Translations under genes and position numbers: made by a program | Shown: in pieces, positions 1 to 11,860 of the stretch | Layout of the letters: each line of letters starts with the position of its first letter | How positions within the stretch are numbered: position 1 is the stretch's first letter | The notes under the pieces: generated by a model | Database searches by the model: none | The model's input: the letters and a program-made list of their open reading frames with translations, nothing else | What the model was told of the DNA's origin: nothing | NCBI RefSeq assembly: GCF_963924675.1 | Contig: NC_089220.1 | Span: 165,019,270 to 165,083,269, forward strand | Length of the DNA: 64,000 nucleotides | Source: Phocoena phocoena | Lineage: Eukaryota > Chordata > Mammalia > Artiodactyla > Phocoenidae | Direction: 5' to 3'

Positions 1-454
1 CCATGGAACCCCCATCATCAAGGACACCTTCCTCCCTCCAGACCCCGTCCCCAAGGTGGAACCAATCAATAAGCCTTCAGAGGAGGCCATTTTAATCCAA
101 GTGTGAATCAGAAGGCAAGACGGAGCAGACTTTGAGAGCGATGTTTCCTAATAATGGAAGAGCAGGGCTGACAATATTAATGAGGAAACAGAAAAGCAGT
201 GTGCCTGGACAGCAAAGGGATTCCTTGCCAGAAATGGAAAATCCCACCCACAGGGTGATGAGATCACCGCTGGAGAGAAGCTCGAGGCTCACAGAACACC
301 CTCAGCCACTCAGCCCTTTCCCTCCCAGCTGCTCCTTTGCTGGTGTGCAAGCAGCCAGCCCACTGCCCTTCACATTCTGGAACACTTTTCTTTGCACCTC
401 ATTCTAATTGTCGAAATCAATGGTCTAAATCGAAAGGTTCTTTTAAGTTAAACC

Positions 455-575
455 ATAAACTCCTTGAGGGCAAGGAACTTGCTTTTTACTGATGTTCTTC
501 CCCTTCCCCTGACACCTGGTATGGGCAGTAGGTACCAAACAAACGCTGTTTGAATGAATCAGTCAATAAATGAGT
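455..575 (+). repeat. L2 LINE 3' end
   Basis: The pattern 'ctccttgagggcaaggaactt ... cacctggtatgggcagtaggtaccaaacaaacgctgtttgaatgaatca' matches the L2 3' terminus, which ends in TGAATGAA repeats. Old and diverged. Confidence 0.7.
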
Positions 576-2090
576 ATATTCTTTTTGGTATTTCTGAGCA
601 GGGCGTTACAGATACTTGATGTAGAATCTAGGGTTGAGGACCAGAGAGAAGAGGCTGAAGATGAGAGAACAAGTCACAGGAAGAAAAGCACAGATGAACA
701 CTGGGAAAAATGAGGAAAGGGGATGGGATGCGGAAAGAATCCTATGAAATTCAGTCAGAGGCCAAAATGGAGCTCACAGTTTGTTAGAATAAAAATTCCT
801 TAACCAGCAGAGACGACAGCATCTGACTCGGAAACGTCTGACTCTGAAAAGCTGGGCACAAGCCATGACAAGAGGAAAACCCAAGTAAGTAACCACCGAT
901 GACTCTGGAGGAAGCAGAAATGAAAAGCTATCTAGTCTCCACACCAAATCAGTTATCAGGTCAACATCAGGTATCTAGTCAATACTGGATCTGCACCATT
1001 TCTCATCTACTTACATTCTCCACCTTCCTATTCCACCACATTTTCATTTTTATAGATAGACTGAAATCGTTTAATCTCATTTTTCTATCAGATTTCATTG
1101 TTCCATCAGTTCTATCTCCTCTCTTCCCACATTCCAAATCCTTTCCTTTTCCACTTTCCTAAATATAACTCAAAGATCCAAGAGGCTTTTGTGAGATCAG
1201 AAGCGTTCTCTCTGGTTTGGGTCCAACACTTCAGTGGGATTCTGCTGAATGCTGAGGAGGATTTCTGAAATGTGACGCCGTGAGGTTTCTAAGAGGCAAC
1301 CTCAACTTGATACCTGCGAGCATGCCAGCAGATGCAGTTGAAAACATTTTACACATAATTAAGGATTCTTGCCTTCAGTGTTCAGCTTTTGCCCTTTAAT
1401 ATGCAAGGTACATCATCGTTCATCTGGGGGGAAGATACACTCCTGAGCCAGATTAAAAGCTTATTTGACAAGATGTGAAGTCAAGCAACACGTAAGGAAC
1501 CTTTGGCCTGATCTGAGGACCGCCTGAATGGCTTAGAAACGAACAGCACCCCCGCCAGGAAACAAAGAAATTATACTAACAGTGTATCTGGACTCAGGGA
1601 GGTGGGGAAATGGCTAAAAGCCAATGGCAGGGACATCTAAACATGGTGATGCAATTCTGACCATCTGACCATGCCTGGACACAGGGTGGAATGCACACAT
1701 GAAGGAAGGTCTGGGACAAGCAGTGCAGCCCACATGCGGTTCTCCAACATCCAGAATATGTAGCCCAGGATGAGAAGAGAGGGGAGGCAGCTGGTAAACT
1801 CTAATATTCTGGGATCACCCTGGAATTAGGATGCATATTCTGCTAATCCTACCAACAGTCTGGTGACCACTGGCAGATTAACCATTCAAGCTTTGTGTCA
1901 GCGGTAAATTGAGAGGATCCTGGCGATTCTAACTGGATGTCAGTCCTTGGCTTTCCAGTTAACGCACCATATGATCTCCAAAGACATGTTTCTGGCTCTA
2001 TTTCTTTTTCTGTAAAGAGGTCTGTTTGTTGTGACTGTAACACAATAGTAGGTGTTTAATATATATTTGCTAAATTAGTAAATAAAGGAA
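576..2090. other. Intronic stretch with no recognised feature
   Basis: No gene, RNA or clear repeat consensus was recognised here. Short ORFs are within chance expectation. Confidence 0.5.
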
Positions 2091-2092
2091 TA

Positions 2093-2152
2093 CTTAACTG
2101 AAACAACGTATGCAAAGAACTCGCACACAGTTGGGGCTTAACAAATGTTCAC
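2093..2152 (+). repeat. MIR SINE 3' fragment
   Basis: 'aaagaactcgcacacagttggggcttaacaaatgttca' resembles the MIR end (aagcgcttagaacagtgcctggcacatagtaagcgctcaataaatgtt). Short and diverged. Confidence 0.4.
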
Positions 2153-2269
2153 TGCTTTGACCCTCCTCTTCCCCTCTAACTTTGAACTTTGTGTGTATTT
2201 TCCATGTGGTTTTCCACTTGGCTTTTTCTTTTTTTGGCTTTTTTTCTTCTTTTCATTTTATCAAATGAG

Positions 2270-2825
2270 AAAAGTCATTTTATTCTAATTATAAAAGTAA
2301 TACGTGTTCATTGTAGAAAGTGAAAATATTACATGCTACATTTATAAGTCGAGAAATGCACTTGTACGTAGGCACCACATTTCATTAAAAGTTTGAGGTT
2401 ATCTCAGAATGCTTAAAAAAAATACAAAGAGAAGAAGATAAAAATCACTCACTCTATCATCCAGGGATATCACTGTGTTTCAACATATATTCCTCCGGAC
2501 TTTTTTCCATGCAATACTCTATAAATATTTTTTTTTTTACAAAAATGGAAATCATACTATATATATTATTTTGCAATTTTTTGTACTGATTTTCCATATA
2601 AATACAATTACATCATAATTAGTATTAATAAGACTCAACTATGTATAGCCATACCATAATTTAACCATCCTTACTGTTGTAGATTTATAATTTTCATATT
2701 TGGCCCTTAGAGCTGCATAATAAAGATCACTGTACATACTTTTTTGGGAAGATGTTTCTAATTAGCTAAATCATGATAAGTTCCAAGGAGTGGAATTACT
2801 GGGTCAGAGATATGCATAATTTGAG
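2270..2825 (-). repeat. Old L1M/HAL1-type LINE fragment
   Basis: The plus strand reads as the complement of an old L1 3' region: 'ataatttaaccatcc', 'ttcatatttggcccttagagctgcataataaagatcactgtacata' and 'ccaaggagtggaattactgggtcaga' are characteristic pieces. Confidence 0.7.
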
Positions 2826-2832
2826 GCACTAA

Positions 2833-2886
2833 AATATATATATATATAAAATTATATATATAATTATATATATATATATATATACA
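2833..2886. repeat. (TA)n microsatellite
   Basis: Alternating TA with interruptions, about 54 bp. It lies between the old L1 fragment and the following SINE target site. Confidence 0.9.
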
Positions 2887-2924
2887 CACCAAACTCTTGC
2901 CCGGAAAGACCTTATTATATTCTT

Positions 2925-3237
2925 TTTTTTTTTTTTAAAAAGGGCTTCAAATGCTTGGCTTATTTATTTATTTTTGGCTGTGTTGGGTCTTCATTTCTGT
3001 GCGAGGGCTTTCTCTAGTTGTGGCAAGCGGGGGCCACTCTTCATCGCGGTGCGCGGGCCTCTCACTATCGTGGCCTCTCTTGTCGCGGAGCACAGGCTCC
3101 AGATGCGCAGGCTCAGTAGTTGTGGCTCATGGGCCTAGTTGCTCCGCGGCATGTGGGATCTTCCCAGACCAGGGCTCGAACCTGTGTCCCCTGCATTAGC
3201 AGGCAGATTCTCAACCACTGCACCACCAGGGAAGCCC
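2925..3237 (-). mobile_element. CHR SINE, long form
   Basis: A tRNA-derived SINE on the minus strand: the head GGGCTTCCCTGG is at the right end and the T-rich tail at the left. It includes the pol III box region and the long 3' body ending in TAAATAAATA-type tail sequence. The 17-bp target-site duplication GACCTTATTATATTCTT is intact at 2908-2924 and 3238-3254, indicating a fairly recent insertion. Confidence 0.93.
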
Positions 3238-3899
3238 GACCTTATTATATTCTTATCAGCAATGTATAACTGTTGTTTTAATTTACCTTGCTTACTACTA
3301 TAATTGAACATTTTTGTATTTACTGGTTGTTTATATTTCTTTATCTCTGGATTTTTTTTGTTCATGTTTATCATGTTATTTTCTACTGAATTGTTTTTTC
3401 TTGATCACACACACAAAATAGTATGCTTTTATGGTTGCCAAGTTTTCTCCATTGTTTTCTTTTGATTTTACTATAGTAAGCATTGATGATAAGACGTTTT
3501 CATTTTTATGTGGTTATATCTATGTTTTTCCCTTTATGTTTTCAGTCTGGTATCCATGTGTTTCTAAACAAAAATTCTACAATTTTGAAACTTACTTTTT
3601 AAGTTTTAATACTAATAAATGGTATTTATTACACAGATTTAACACAAAAGAAAATAGCTTTATGATGTATACAAATTACTATCCCAGAGCCAAAGATTAT
3701 TTTCATTTTGTAAAGAAATGTATTTCTGCATAGGCAGCACATTTCATTAAAGGTTTGGGGTTTATATCATAATGACAGGAACACACAATTGAACATTAGA
3801 CATCATTGTTTGCTTGTTCCCTGCTGTAAGAAGTTTTATTTTTGTTCACATTATATTGACATGGGGTTTTTGGGAAAAAAAATTCAAATAGAGAAAAAT

Positions 3900-4640
3900 T
3901 AGGAAAAAACAGAAAAACATTACTATAATACTAATACCTAAGGTGACCACATTAATATTTTAAACATTTTTATATACATATCTTTATGCATATACTCAAT
4001 ACATTCATATAGAGACACATATACATACATATACACACATAGATACTTCTACATAAACAACTGGCTCTATAGCTGTCTTATCACTTCACTTTTTTCCCCT
4101 AACCTTCCTGTCCCTCCCAAGATATGACAGTAAAAGCACTGCAGAGAGGAAAAAAAACACACACACATTAAAAAAAAGAACGCAATGCAGAGAAACATTC
4201 TGTATTTTTAAAATATGGAATCTTATTACATACACTTCTCTGAAATTTTCTTTCCCTTAACTACATCATAGAGTTCACCCAACTGGTCTAACTCTTACCC
4301 AATTGGTCTAACTCACTTTTAATAGCTGCCCAATATCCCAGAGTATGAGTGTATTACAGGTTATTTGGCCATTCCACTCCTGAAGGTTATTCACTTTGTT
4401 TCCAATATTTTGACACTATATACAATGATGCCATAAATGTACTTGTATATATAAAACCTTCCTGCCCAGTTCTTTTATTTCTAGGGAAAGACTAACATGA
4501 GTGGGACTGGGGCTATGGTCTGTATATACTTTTAATGTTGATAGTTATCTCCAGATCATTTTCCAGAAAGACTATAAACATATAGCATTATCTTACAATG
4601 TTTGAGATAGGTTTCTAATAAACTTGACCATGTAGAGATT
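3900..4640 (-). repeat. Old L1M-type LINE fragment
   Basis: Plus-strand text such as 'ggttatttggccattccactcctgaaggttattcactttgtttccaatattttgacactatatacaatgatgcc' is the complement of an old L1 3' part. It probably belongs to the same insertion event class as 2270-2825. Confidence 0.6.
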
Positions 4641-7160
4641 GACTTATCACTTATATCCTGAGGAAAAAATTAAATACCCACTGACCACATTTTAATTATT
4701 CTCCCCAAATTCTAATGATACGGTTTGTGCTACTTTTAATACTATCTTTGTTTGCCACTAACACTATTTTTTTTTAACATCTTTAACACTCTAATTATTG
4801 ATACTACTTAAGGAACACAGAAAATAAAATTTTCCACCATGAATTTCAAAATCAGCATCTGAAAAATGTTGAGCGTTATGATGACTTTAAAATATATTGA
4901 CAAACTTACTGATTATCAACCACAGTTTTTTATGCTAGCCATCTAAACTCCAGGGGGGAAAACACTGAGTATATACAAAAGTCACAAAGGAAACCAGGAC
5001 CTTTCAAGTCCTCTCTCCCCAGTTTATCAAAGAACACCTTTTTAATGCAGCAGGAAGGCCTTAATTTAGGAAGTCTGTTTTGAAATTTTATCAATCCAAA
5101 ACGATATACTCAAATACTTAGGGAGAACCAAGGGGCAGCTCTAAAATTCTACGCAGAAGGCCACTCCAAACCCGAAAACATCTTGCAGCTGGCTTATCAT
5201 CAGACGCTTTGCTTCAGTGGCCACAACCCCCAGCTGCAGGTCTGCTCAAGGACCTAAGCGCTCACTGCACTGTTTCCGGGCACACACTTTTCCACAGGCC
5301 CTGTCAGACACGGAGTTGAAGCCCCATTTGAAACAGAGCTGCTCCAGCAGTCACTTGCATTTGATAAACGCTACCCCTTTGCTCCCCAAATACACATTTT
5401 CCCATTACCTTTGCAAAGAGGTTTTAATAGTTCTATGCTGATGAGTGATATGCCAGTACAGCATCAGAATAACCAGCATTCGAATCTCTCCAGGAAAGTT
5501 CATCACTGGCTGATCCCATTCTATGGGCCATGTGTAAAAAGGGCAGGTGAATCCAATTCACTACTTACTTTAGGAAAACTTGCTTTTAAAAGAGGAAAAG
5601 ACTTTGACAATATTAATAATTATACCAAATAAAATGAGAAGAAAAAAATACTCATGCTTCTAATACACAGACTGTAACTTTGTAAAATAAAAAAAAAATA
5701 ATAATGTGTGACCAGCACAAAAATTCATCAGATTCAGAATAGTATTTTCCACATCATGTAAAACACCTTATTTTACCAGGTACGAATGTGGGTACTAATG
5801 GTTTCATATGATGCTTAAAAGAACAAGATCTCGATCAAGTAGCAAAGAAATTAAAATAACTATACAGTTCAATTACATTCCATTAAATAGTCTTAAATTA
5901 AATTTCCCATCTAGGAAAAAGAAAGTAACCAGCAAATTTTGATGTGTGTATTCAAATACAGTATACTACTCTTTTTTTTTTTTTTCAGCATACTACTCTT
6001 GAAATACCGCGTGATTATTTCATAGAATATCAAATCACAATTATGGTAGCAAATACCTTAAAATCTCATTATAAACTCCTTGGCTTTGAATGTGTTGGCT
6101 TTCATCCAAAAGTTTTAAGTGGGAAAGTCACATCTATGTGGTTTTTAATCATTCTTCAACAAACAAAGGGTCATGTATAAAACTAATGGTCATAAAAACA
6201 ATTAACACCTAACAAAGGAATGAATTCTCATGTTACATGTTTCCCTGGACACACATTTTCACACCAAAACATTAATATGGGAGGGTTATAAGATTAAAAC
6301 TCTCTTCTAAAGTGAATCCTTTACTTGTATTTCTTAATTAGAAAATATATGTGTCTTTCAGACACTTTTCCCCACTTGTAGAAAGAACATTGGAAAAAAA
6401 CTCTGAACACCAGTTTTAAAACCCCTCTGAAATATTTTAGAAGATAGGTCATGCTTTCATGATTGATATGACTCTTAGCCATGGAAAATCCTGAAGTTTT
6501 CAGTGGACTTACATAAGTAATATTTTTTAATTGTTCTTTTAAAATCTCTGCATTAAAATTTTCAAAATTCTCTAGAAGTTTCTCTGTAGGTGTTTTTCAT
6601 CAGCGAATTAAAAGACAATGGGTTGTCAATGAAAACTAAGGCCTTTCCTGGCTAATTACCAAAAAAAGCTTTCCTTCTGCTAGATGAACTAGATGCTTCT
6701 GGATCGCGTCTCAACATGGTACAAAGTAAAAGCCCTTTGTTGGCTTACAAGTTAAGTAGCTCCCAATTCAAAATGCATTTTCCCTAAAATTTAATGTCAT
6801 AAATAGAAGTTGGTTTTCCAAATGAGTCCACAAAATTCTATGACCCACATGTAAATGAATACTATTACATGGGTTTCAGTGCAGAAAATACCAGAAAATA
6901 ATTTCCTTTGCAATATTCATTCTATCATCAACATTAGACATTAAACAAAAACCAAACACTAGTGGAAATTATATTAGAAATTTTTACTCATCTTGAAGCC
7001 TGGTGCTTGAAGCAAAACATAATTTGGGCTGTTTTTGTAAAACAAACAAATGAGACAATTTAATAGCAAAAATTTAATAGCGAACTTGGGATATATCAAG
7101 TCTGGCTTCTGTTGTGTTTTTTTTTGAAAATTTTATAAGTATTTATGAATTTGTAATGCA
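4641..7160. other. AT-rich intronic stretch, nothing recognised
   Basis: About 2.5 kb without a gene or a repeat I can name. It contains several short A/T runs (for example near 5690 and 5970) and small ORFs consistent with chance. The slightly less AT-rich patch at 5160-5440 is also unassigned. Confidence 0.5.
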
Positions 7161-7164
7161 TATA

Positions 7165-7240
7165 TATTTAAAAGTAATACAGCAGAAATTAATACATTGT
7201 AAATAAACTATACTTCAATAAAATAAAATTTTTAAGAAGG
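7165..7240 (+). repeat. L1 3' tail fragment
   Basis: 'acagcagaaattaatacattgtaaataaactatacttcaataaaataaaattttta' matches the common artiodactyl/cetacean L1 3' end (TTGTAAATCAACTATACTTCAATAAAA). Confidence 0.65.
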
Positions 7241-8340
7241 TAATACAAAATTATGGTGGGTAATTTAGGGAGTTAAAAAAGTATAGAGAAAAAACCATTT
7301 GTAATTCTGAAGTCTGGCTTCTGTTAACTTCTGTTCTACATGTTTCATTTTTAGTGAAACCCTGGTTTCAATACCCATTCTTTTCTTGCTAGCTAATAAT
7401 ACACTACTATTATATAGAAAATTATCAGTTTAAATTCATTTAGGAAAAACATGCTTAACTGGAGAGAAAGACGATTTAAACATTTCTACGGAGCTTTCAA
7501 GAGCTCGGGAGACAGAGGACACTACTTAAGCCTCACTTTAATTCAGAATGTATGGTTCTGAAATTCTCTAATAGGCGTCACAAGTCCTAACCATATGTTT
7601 TTCAACTATAATTAGGGGAGACTTTTTTGGTACACAAAGAGAAAGAGGAGAGGTTGAAGATCAAGAAAAGAGGGGAGGGAAGGTATGTTTATATAAATGA
7701 TAAAAAAAAAAGCGCCTCTCTGAAGTGGAAACTAAGTTATGAAAGAAGGAGAAAGGACAACCCTGGCCCATAATTCATCTCCACTGAGTTAGAAGAGCAA
7801 GGCTTGTGGTGGAACGAGGCAAAGCTCTGGCTGGAAAGGAGGTCACAGCTCAGAGAACAGCAACCATACCGATGGTTTTCAACTCACGAAGTTCCAGGCG
7901 TAGGTACCAGGGCAGTGCAGGACTGGAAGATTCGACACATTCACTTTTTAAATTTTTACCAAATAATCATTGCTAGCAAAAAACAGGACTGGTTTTCTGA
8001 TTTATGATCTGCACATTTGTTTATTTGCAGAAGCGCAGTGTAAATGAATATGATCTGTCTGCTGACATACTGACCATGGTTACAGAAAGGGAGGTTGTGC
8101 TAGCTGAGGCTTCATCACAGTGTTGGAGGGGTCTCAGCATTTATCCAGGTATACATGATTATGCAACATTACAACGACCTATACTGTCTCTTAGTGCTTC
8201 CATCAATTGCAGTCTTAACGGAGTAACCATAACAACACACATAATGTAACTCATTCTGAAAATTAAGAAGACTGCACACCCATTCTGCAAGTTCTACCTG
8301 ATTAATTTCTCCCAGATGTAAACAGCTGTGCCCTTATTTC
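7241..8340. other. Intronic stretch, nothing recognised
   Basis: No supported gene or nameable repeat. Two short consecutive plus-strand ORFs between 7804 and 8249 show no similarity I recognise. Confidence 0.45.
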
Positions 8341-8344
8341 TATA

Positions 8345-8445
8345 AAGTCCAGGGGTTCATTTATTCATCGTCTCATTCAACAACCGCTTATTGCATATGT
8401 ATTGTGTTCCAGGATCTACTCCAGGGGCTAAGCAGTGCAATTAAC
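8345..8445 (-). repeat. L2 LINE 3' end
   Basis: 'ttcatttattcatcgtctcattcaacaaccgcttattgcatatgtattgtgttccaggatctactccaggggctaa' is the complement of the L2 terminus. Confidence 0.65.
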
Positions 8446-9039
8446 AATGACTGTAATTTTTATATTTCTTGCTCATCCATATTTTCTGCTTTTACCATAA
8501 GATTATATTGCTTATATAACTTTCAAAGCTAAATCAGTAAGAACTCACTTTTATACTTCTCCATGGTACCTAAAAACAGTTTACTTCACACCACTGAAAT
8601 CTTAAAAAAATACATTATAATATGACTACTTGACATATTATAATGAACTGGTATTTATCATTAATCATAAAAATGCTTGGTTATCTTTTTCCACTAAAAA
8701 TTCTTGCCGGGGATAGTAATGTAATTCTAACCTTTAATTAAAAAAAAAAAAAGGCAAGACAGTTGATTAGTTTCACTTCTAATTTAAGTGTGACACTGGA
8801 AACTATGATTTGATTGCAAGTATGGTCATAGCTGCAATGAGCACAAAGGTCCTGAAATGAATGGACTCCAAGTGAGAGAGCAGGAAGGAAAACATCACAC
8901 TGGCACCCTCACACTGGGCATCCAGTGACTAATGACTGTTATGTGAATGCCCTTCCCTTTACTGAATACTCACCAGGCACTGTGGTGAATACTGGTGCTT
9001 ACAGTAATCTCTTAGTGAAGATTGGGGAAAACATTTTAT

Positions 9040-9145
9040 ATATACTTATGTGTGTATATATAATACATGTATATATATAATACACATATATACACACATG
9101 CATGTATATATAATCATATATATTTATAAATATACACACATATAT
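9040..9145. repeat. TA/CA-rich low-complexity tract
   Basis: Imperfect tatata/acacat repeats, probably an old (TA)n-(CA)n microsatellite. Confidence 0.8.
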
Positions 9146-9399
9146 ATGAAATAAGAATATATTGGTCTAAAATATTATCAAAATAGCTAATTAAATACTA
9201 TTTATTTAATGTCCTTAGTAATAAACAATTGTAGAAATATGAATAAAAATGCAAAGAACGAAGGGGGAAGAAAAACCTAGTGAACCTTAACTGCTGGTCT
9301 CTTCTGGACGGAGACAAAGCACTGATTAAATTTTAACAAGAGTTGATATTCATTGATTACGTACTATGGTCAGCCATTGTTCTCGGGTGTTGACCTAAA

Positions 9400-9665
9400 C
9401 CATCTCATTTCATCCTCAGGACCATGTGACTAGGGCACGCAGCTGGAAGGGGGCAGCCTGAGTCCTGGCACTGCTGGAGATACAGCAATAAACAAGACTG
9501 CAAGGTCCCGCTGCGTGGAGCTTCCACGCTGTGTGAGTAATCATGGGCGTGATGTAAGCAATTACACACGGGGTGCCAGGGGGCAAAGGGGTGCAACCAG
9601 ATCTAACAAGCCAGGGCAGGACTTCTTGAGGAAATGTCATTTGAGACTTGAAAAAAGGTTACTGA
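9400..9665 (-). repeat. L2-like LINE fragment
   Basis: 'ctggagatacagcaataaacaagactgcaaggtcccgctgcgtggagcttccacgctgtg' and later 'cttcttgaggaaatgtcatttgagacttgaa' follow the order of the complemented L2 3' region. Confidence 0.65.
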
Positions 9666-9733
9666 GAAAAGACACTTCTCACTCTTATTTGCCTTAATTT
9701 CCAGATTTAGTTAGAATCTACACATATATGCGT

Positions 9734-9744
9734 ACACACACACA

Positions 9745-9792
<48 letters not shown>
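9734..9792. repeat. (AC)n microsatellite
   Basis: About 29 CA units with one TA interruption on the plus strand. Confidence 0.97.
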
Positions 9793-9793
<1 letters not shown>

Positions 9794-10689
9794 ATTAGCA
9801 GTCCAGGACTCTCCTCCAAGAATCTTCTTCTAGCTAAATGTAAAAGAAAAGCTGTTCTTTCATGGAGGATGCAGGCCCATTACCATTAAGAAACATAAAA
9901 AATGTTTGGACTAGCACCCACTGGGAAGAATAAATTATCAAAGTAACTAATAACATGTTGATATGAAATAATTTCTTTCAGCGACCAAAGCTCCAACGTA
10001 GATCAAAATTATTACCAAAATATACAGCTATGTCTTACATATATTCTAACAACGAAAACCATATAAGGTATATCTCAACCTAAAGCAAAGGTTCTCCCTC
10101 AAAAAGACTCCTTGTAATTCTAATTCTTTTAAGGATAAAGACCAATCAACAATATGCAGTTATTGTTAAAAAAGGAGCCTAGCCATCTAACACCCTTAAT
10201 TCCATTACACCATGAATAACATATCAGCAGGGGCAGTGTCCTCAAACAGTGAATCTATTTACACCTTCACATTCTGCTTCCAGAGAATTTCAAAAATGGA
10301 TAAAGAGATTCCTTGTCCACAGTGATTTAACCTTACAAACATGCTCACTTCAGTCTCTTTTTATGCATATTTCTCACTAGTGCAAATATCTGAAAATACA
10401 AAAGAATACCTGGGGATATGCATAGGGGCAAATCCAGCCAAATATGTGGGACAGCTACACGTATGGGGGATGGGAACTGGGGAAGGACTAGAGAAAACAG
10501 AAACAAGCATTTAGGTCCAGAAGAGATGGATGCAGGGATAAATTCCAGAAGAGATTAGGAAGGGGCAAAAAGAGACACATGGAGACCTACAGAACAAGAC
10601 AGACACGGAGATAAAGACCAACAGATACAGACAGGGAAACGTAAGGAAGAGTCTGACATCTCAAACCTGAGTCATGCCAACCTTGATTC

Positions 10690-11345
10690 AGGATGTGCTT
10701 GTTCAAAACGATGCCAAATGCCAGACAGTAAATACCCAGCCCTCAATGTCCTACAAAGGTGGGCTGAGGGTTAATATGTTATCAACCAAGGAACAGCAAA
10801 GGGGATCAAGACATGACACCCCAAAATATGCCACGTTGACATAAGAATTATTTTAAGCTGAAAGGCATCTGAGTTCCTGAAATCCTGTAGCTTCTGTAGC
10901 TTCTGCTTAAAAGCAGAAGCTCTCAGAAGAACTCACAGTCATAGACCCCATCTCTGGCAGCAACTCTGATCTTCCCTTCTGAGAAAAAGAAGCCAGCACC
11001 AAACCCAGACAGATCTTGTTGTCACAAACTCTTACATCTCCCATCTATTCTTCTAAGGGCCCGTTTCCAATGACTTCCAGTGACTTCCAAAAGGTCATTC
11101 GCTTTTCCAAAAGCACCTTCTGTCCCTCCCTTTTCCCTTCTAAACTAGGGGTATAGACCCCCAATTCTCAGCAGTCCTCTGAATTACTCATCACTGGGTA
11201 CTCACAGGTGTGTGTACCATGCACATGTTAAAAAACTTGCATTTGTTTTTCTCTTGCTAATCTGTCTTTTGTCAGCCTAATTTACAGGGCCCCAGCCAAT
11301 GAATCTATGATGAGCAAAGGGGAAAAAAAGACATTTTTCTTCTTC
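10690..11345 (+). mobile_element. Probable ancient ERVL-type solo LTR
   Basis: The text 'ccccaaaatatgccacgttgacataagaattattttaagctgaaaggcatctgagt ... tttctcttgctaatctgtcttttgtcagcctaatttacagggccccagcc' follows a mammalian ERV LTR consensus I recall, including the 3' 'ctaatctgtcttttgtca' block. No internal viral genes are seen on either side, so it is a non-coding solo remnant. Subfamily and exact ends are uncertain. Confidence 0.5.
10898..10921. repeat. 24-bp palindrome within the LTR
   Basis: Arms AGCTTCTGCTT and AAGCAGAAGCT pair perfectly over 11 bp with a 2-bp centre. It is preceded by a direct repeat of TAGCTTCTG and probably forms part of the LTR consensus. Confidence 0.9.
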
Positions 11346-11477
11346 TATAGGAGCAATGTAAAATTTTTCAAGAAAATTAATGAGTTCTTTGGAAGTGTTC
11401 TAATATTAACTCAGCCTCTTTTCCAGGTGCAGAAACAGATCCAGGGATCTCGCGTCCTGCCTCCTGGTCCAGGAGGT

Positions 11478-11562
11478 GGACCAATAACTCCTCTGAAAAT
11501 ACCCAGATACTATTTGGACCAATAACTCCTCTGACCACTAAGTCCTCTGAAAATACCCAGAT
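11478..11562 (+). repeat. Short imperfect tandem duplication
   Basis: The block GGACCAATAACTCCTCTGA occurs at 11478-11496 and 11516-11534. The block TCCTCTGAAAATACCCAGAT(A/G)CTATTTGG also occurs twice. It is a local duplication of about 40-47 bp, not part of any gene. Confidence 0.85.
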
Positions 11563-11629
11563 GCTATTTGGCTTGCTGTGCGATTGCCTCTGGCCCAGAT
11601 ATCCTACAAATCGCCTGATCCCCCAGGGT

Positions 11630-11860
11630 GGCAACTTCCACTGAGTTCAGGTATCACCTCCTCCAGAAAGTCTTCCCCACTGTTCCCCACCAAGAATGGT
11701 TTGGGTTCCTTCCCTACATCACAAAAGAGTCCATACACATTACCATCATGCTTATCATCACAACTAAACTGATTTTTTTAAGGGCAGGAACTGGGGTCTA
11801 GTCCTTTGTTTTCCAAGAAATTAATGCAGGAAAATGCAATCAATGTTTATGAATGAATGA
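11630..11860 (+). repeat. L2 LINE 3' region
   Basis: 'caggtatcacctcctccagaaagtcttccccactgttcc ... agggcaggaactggggtct ... tgtttatgaatgaatgaatt' follows the L2 3' consensus to its TGAATGAA end. Confidence 0.75.
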
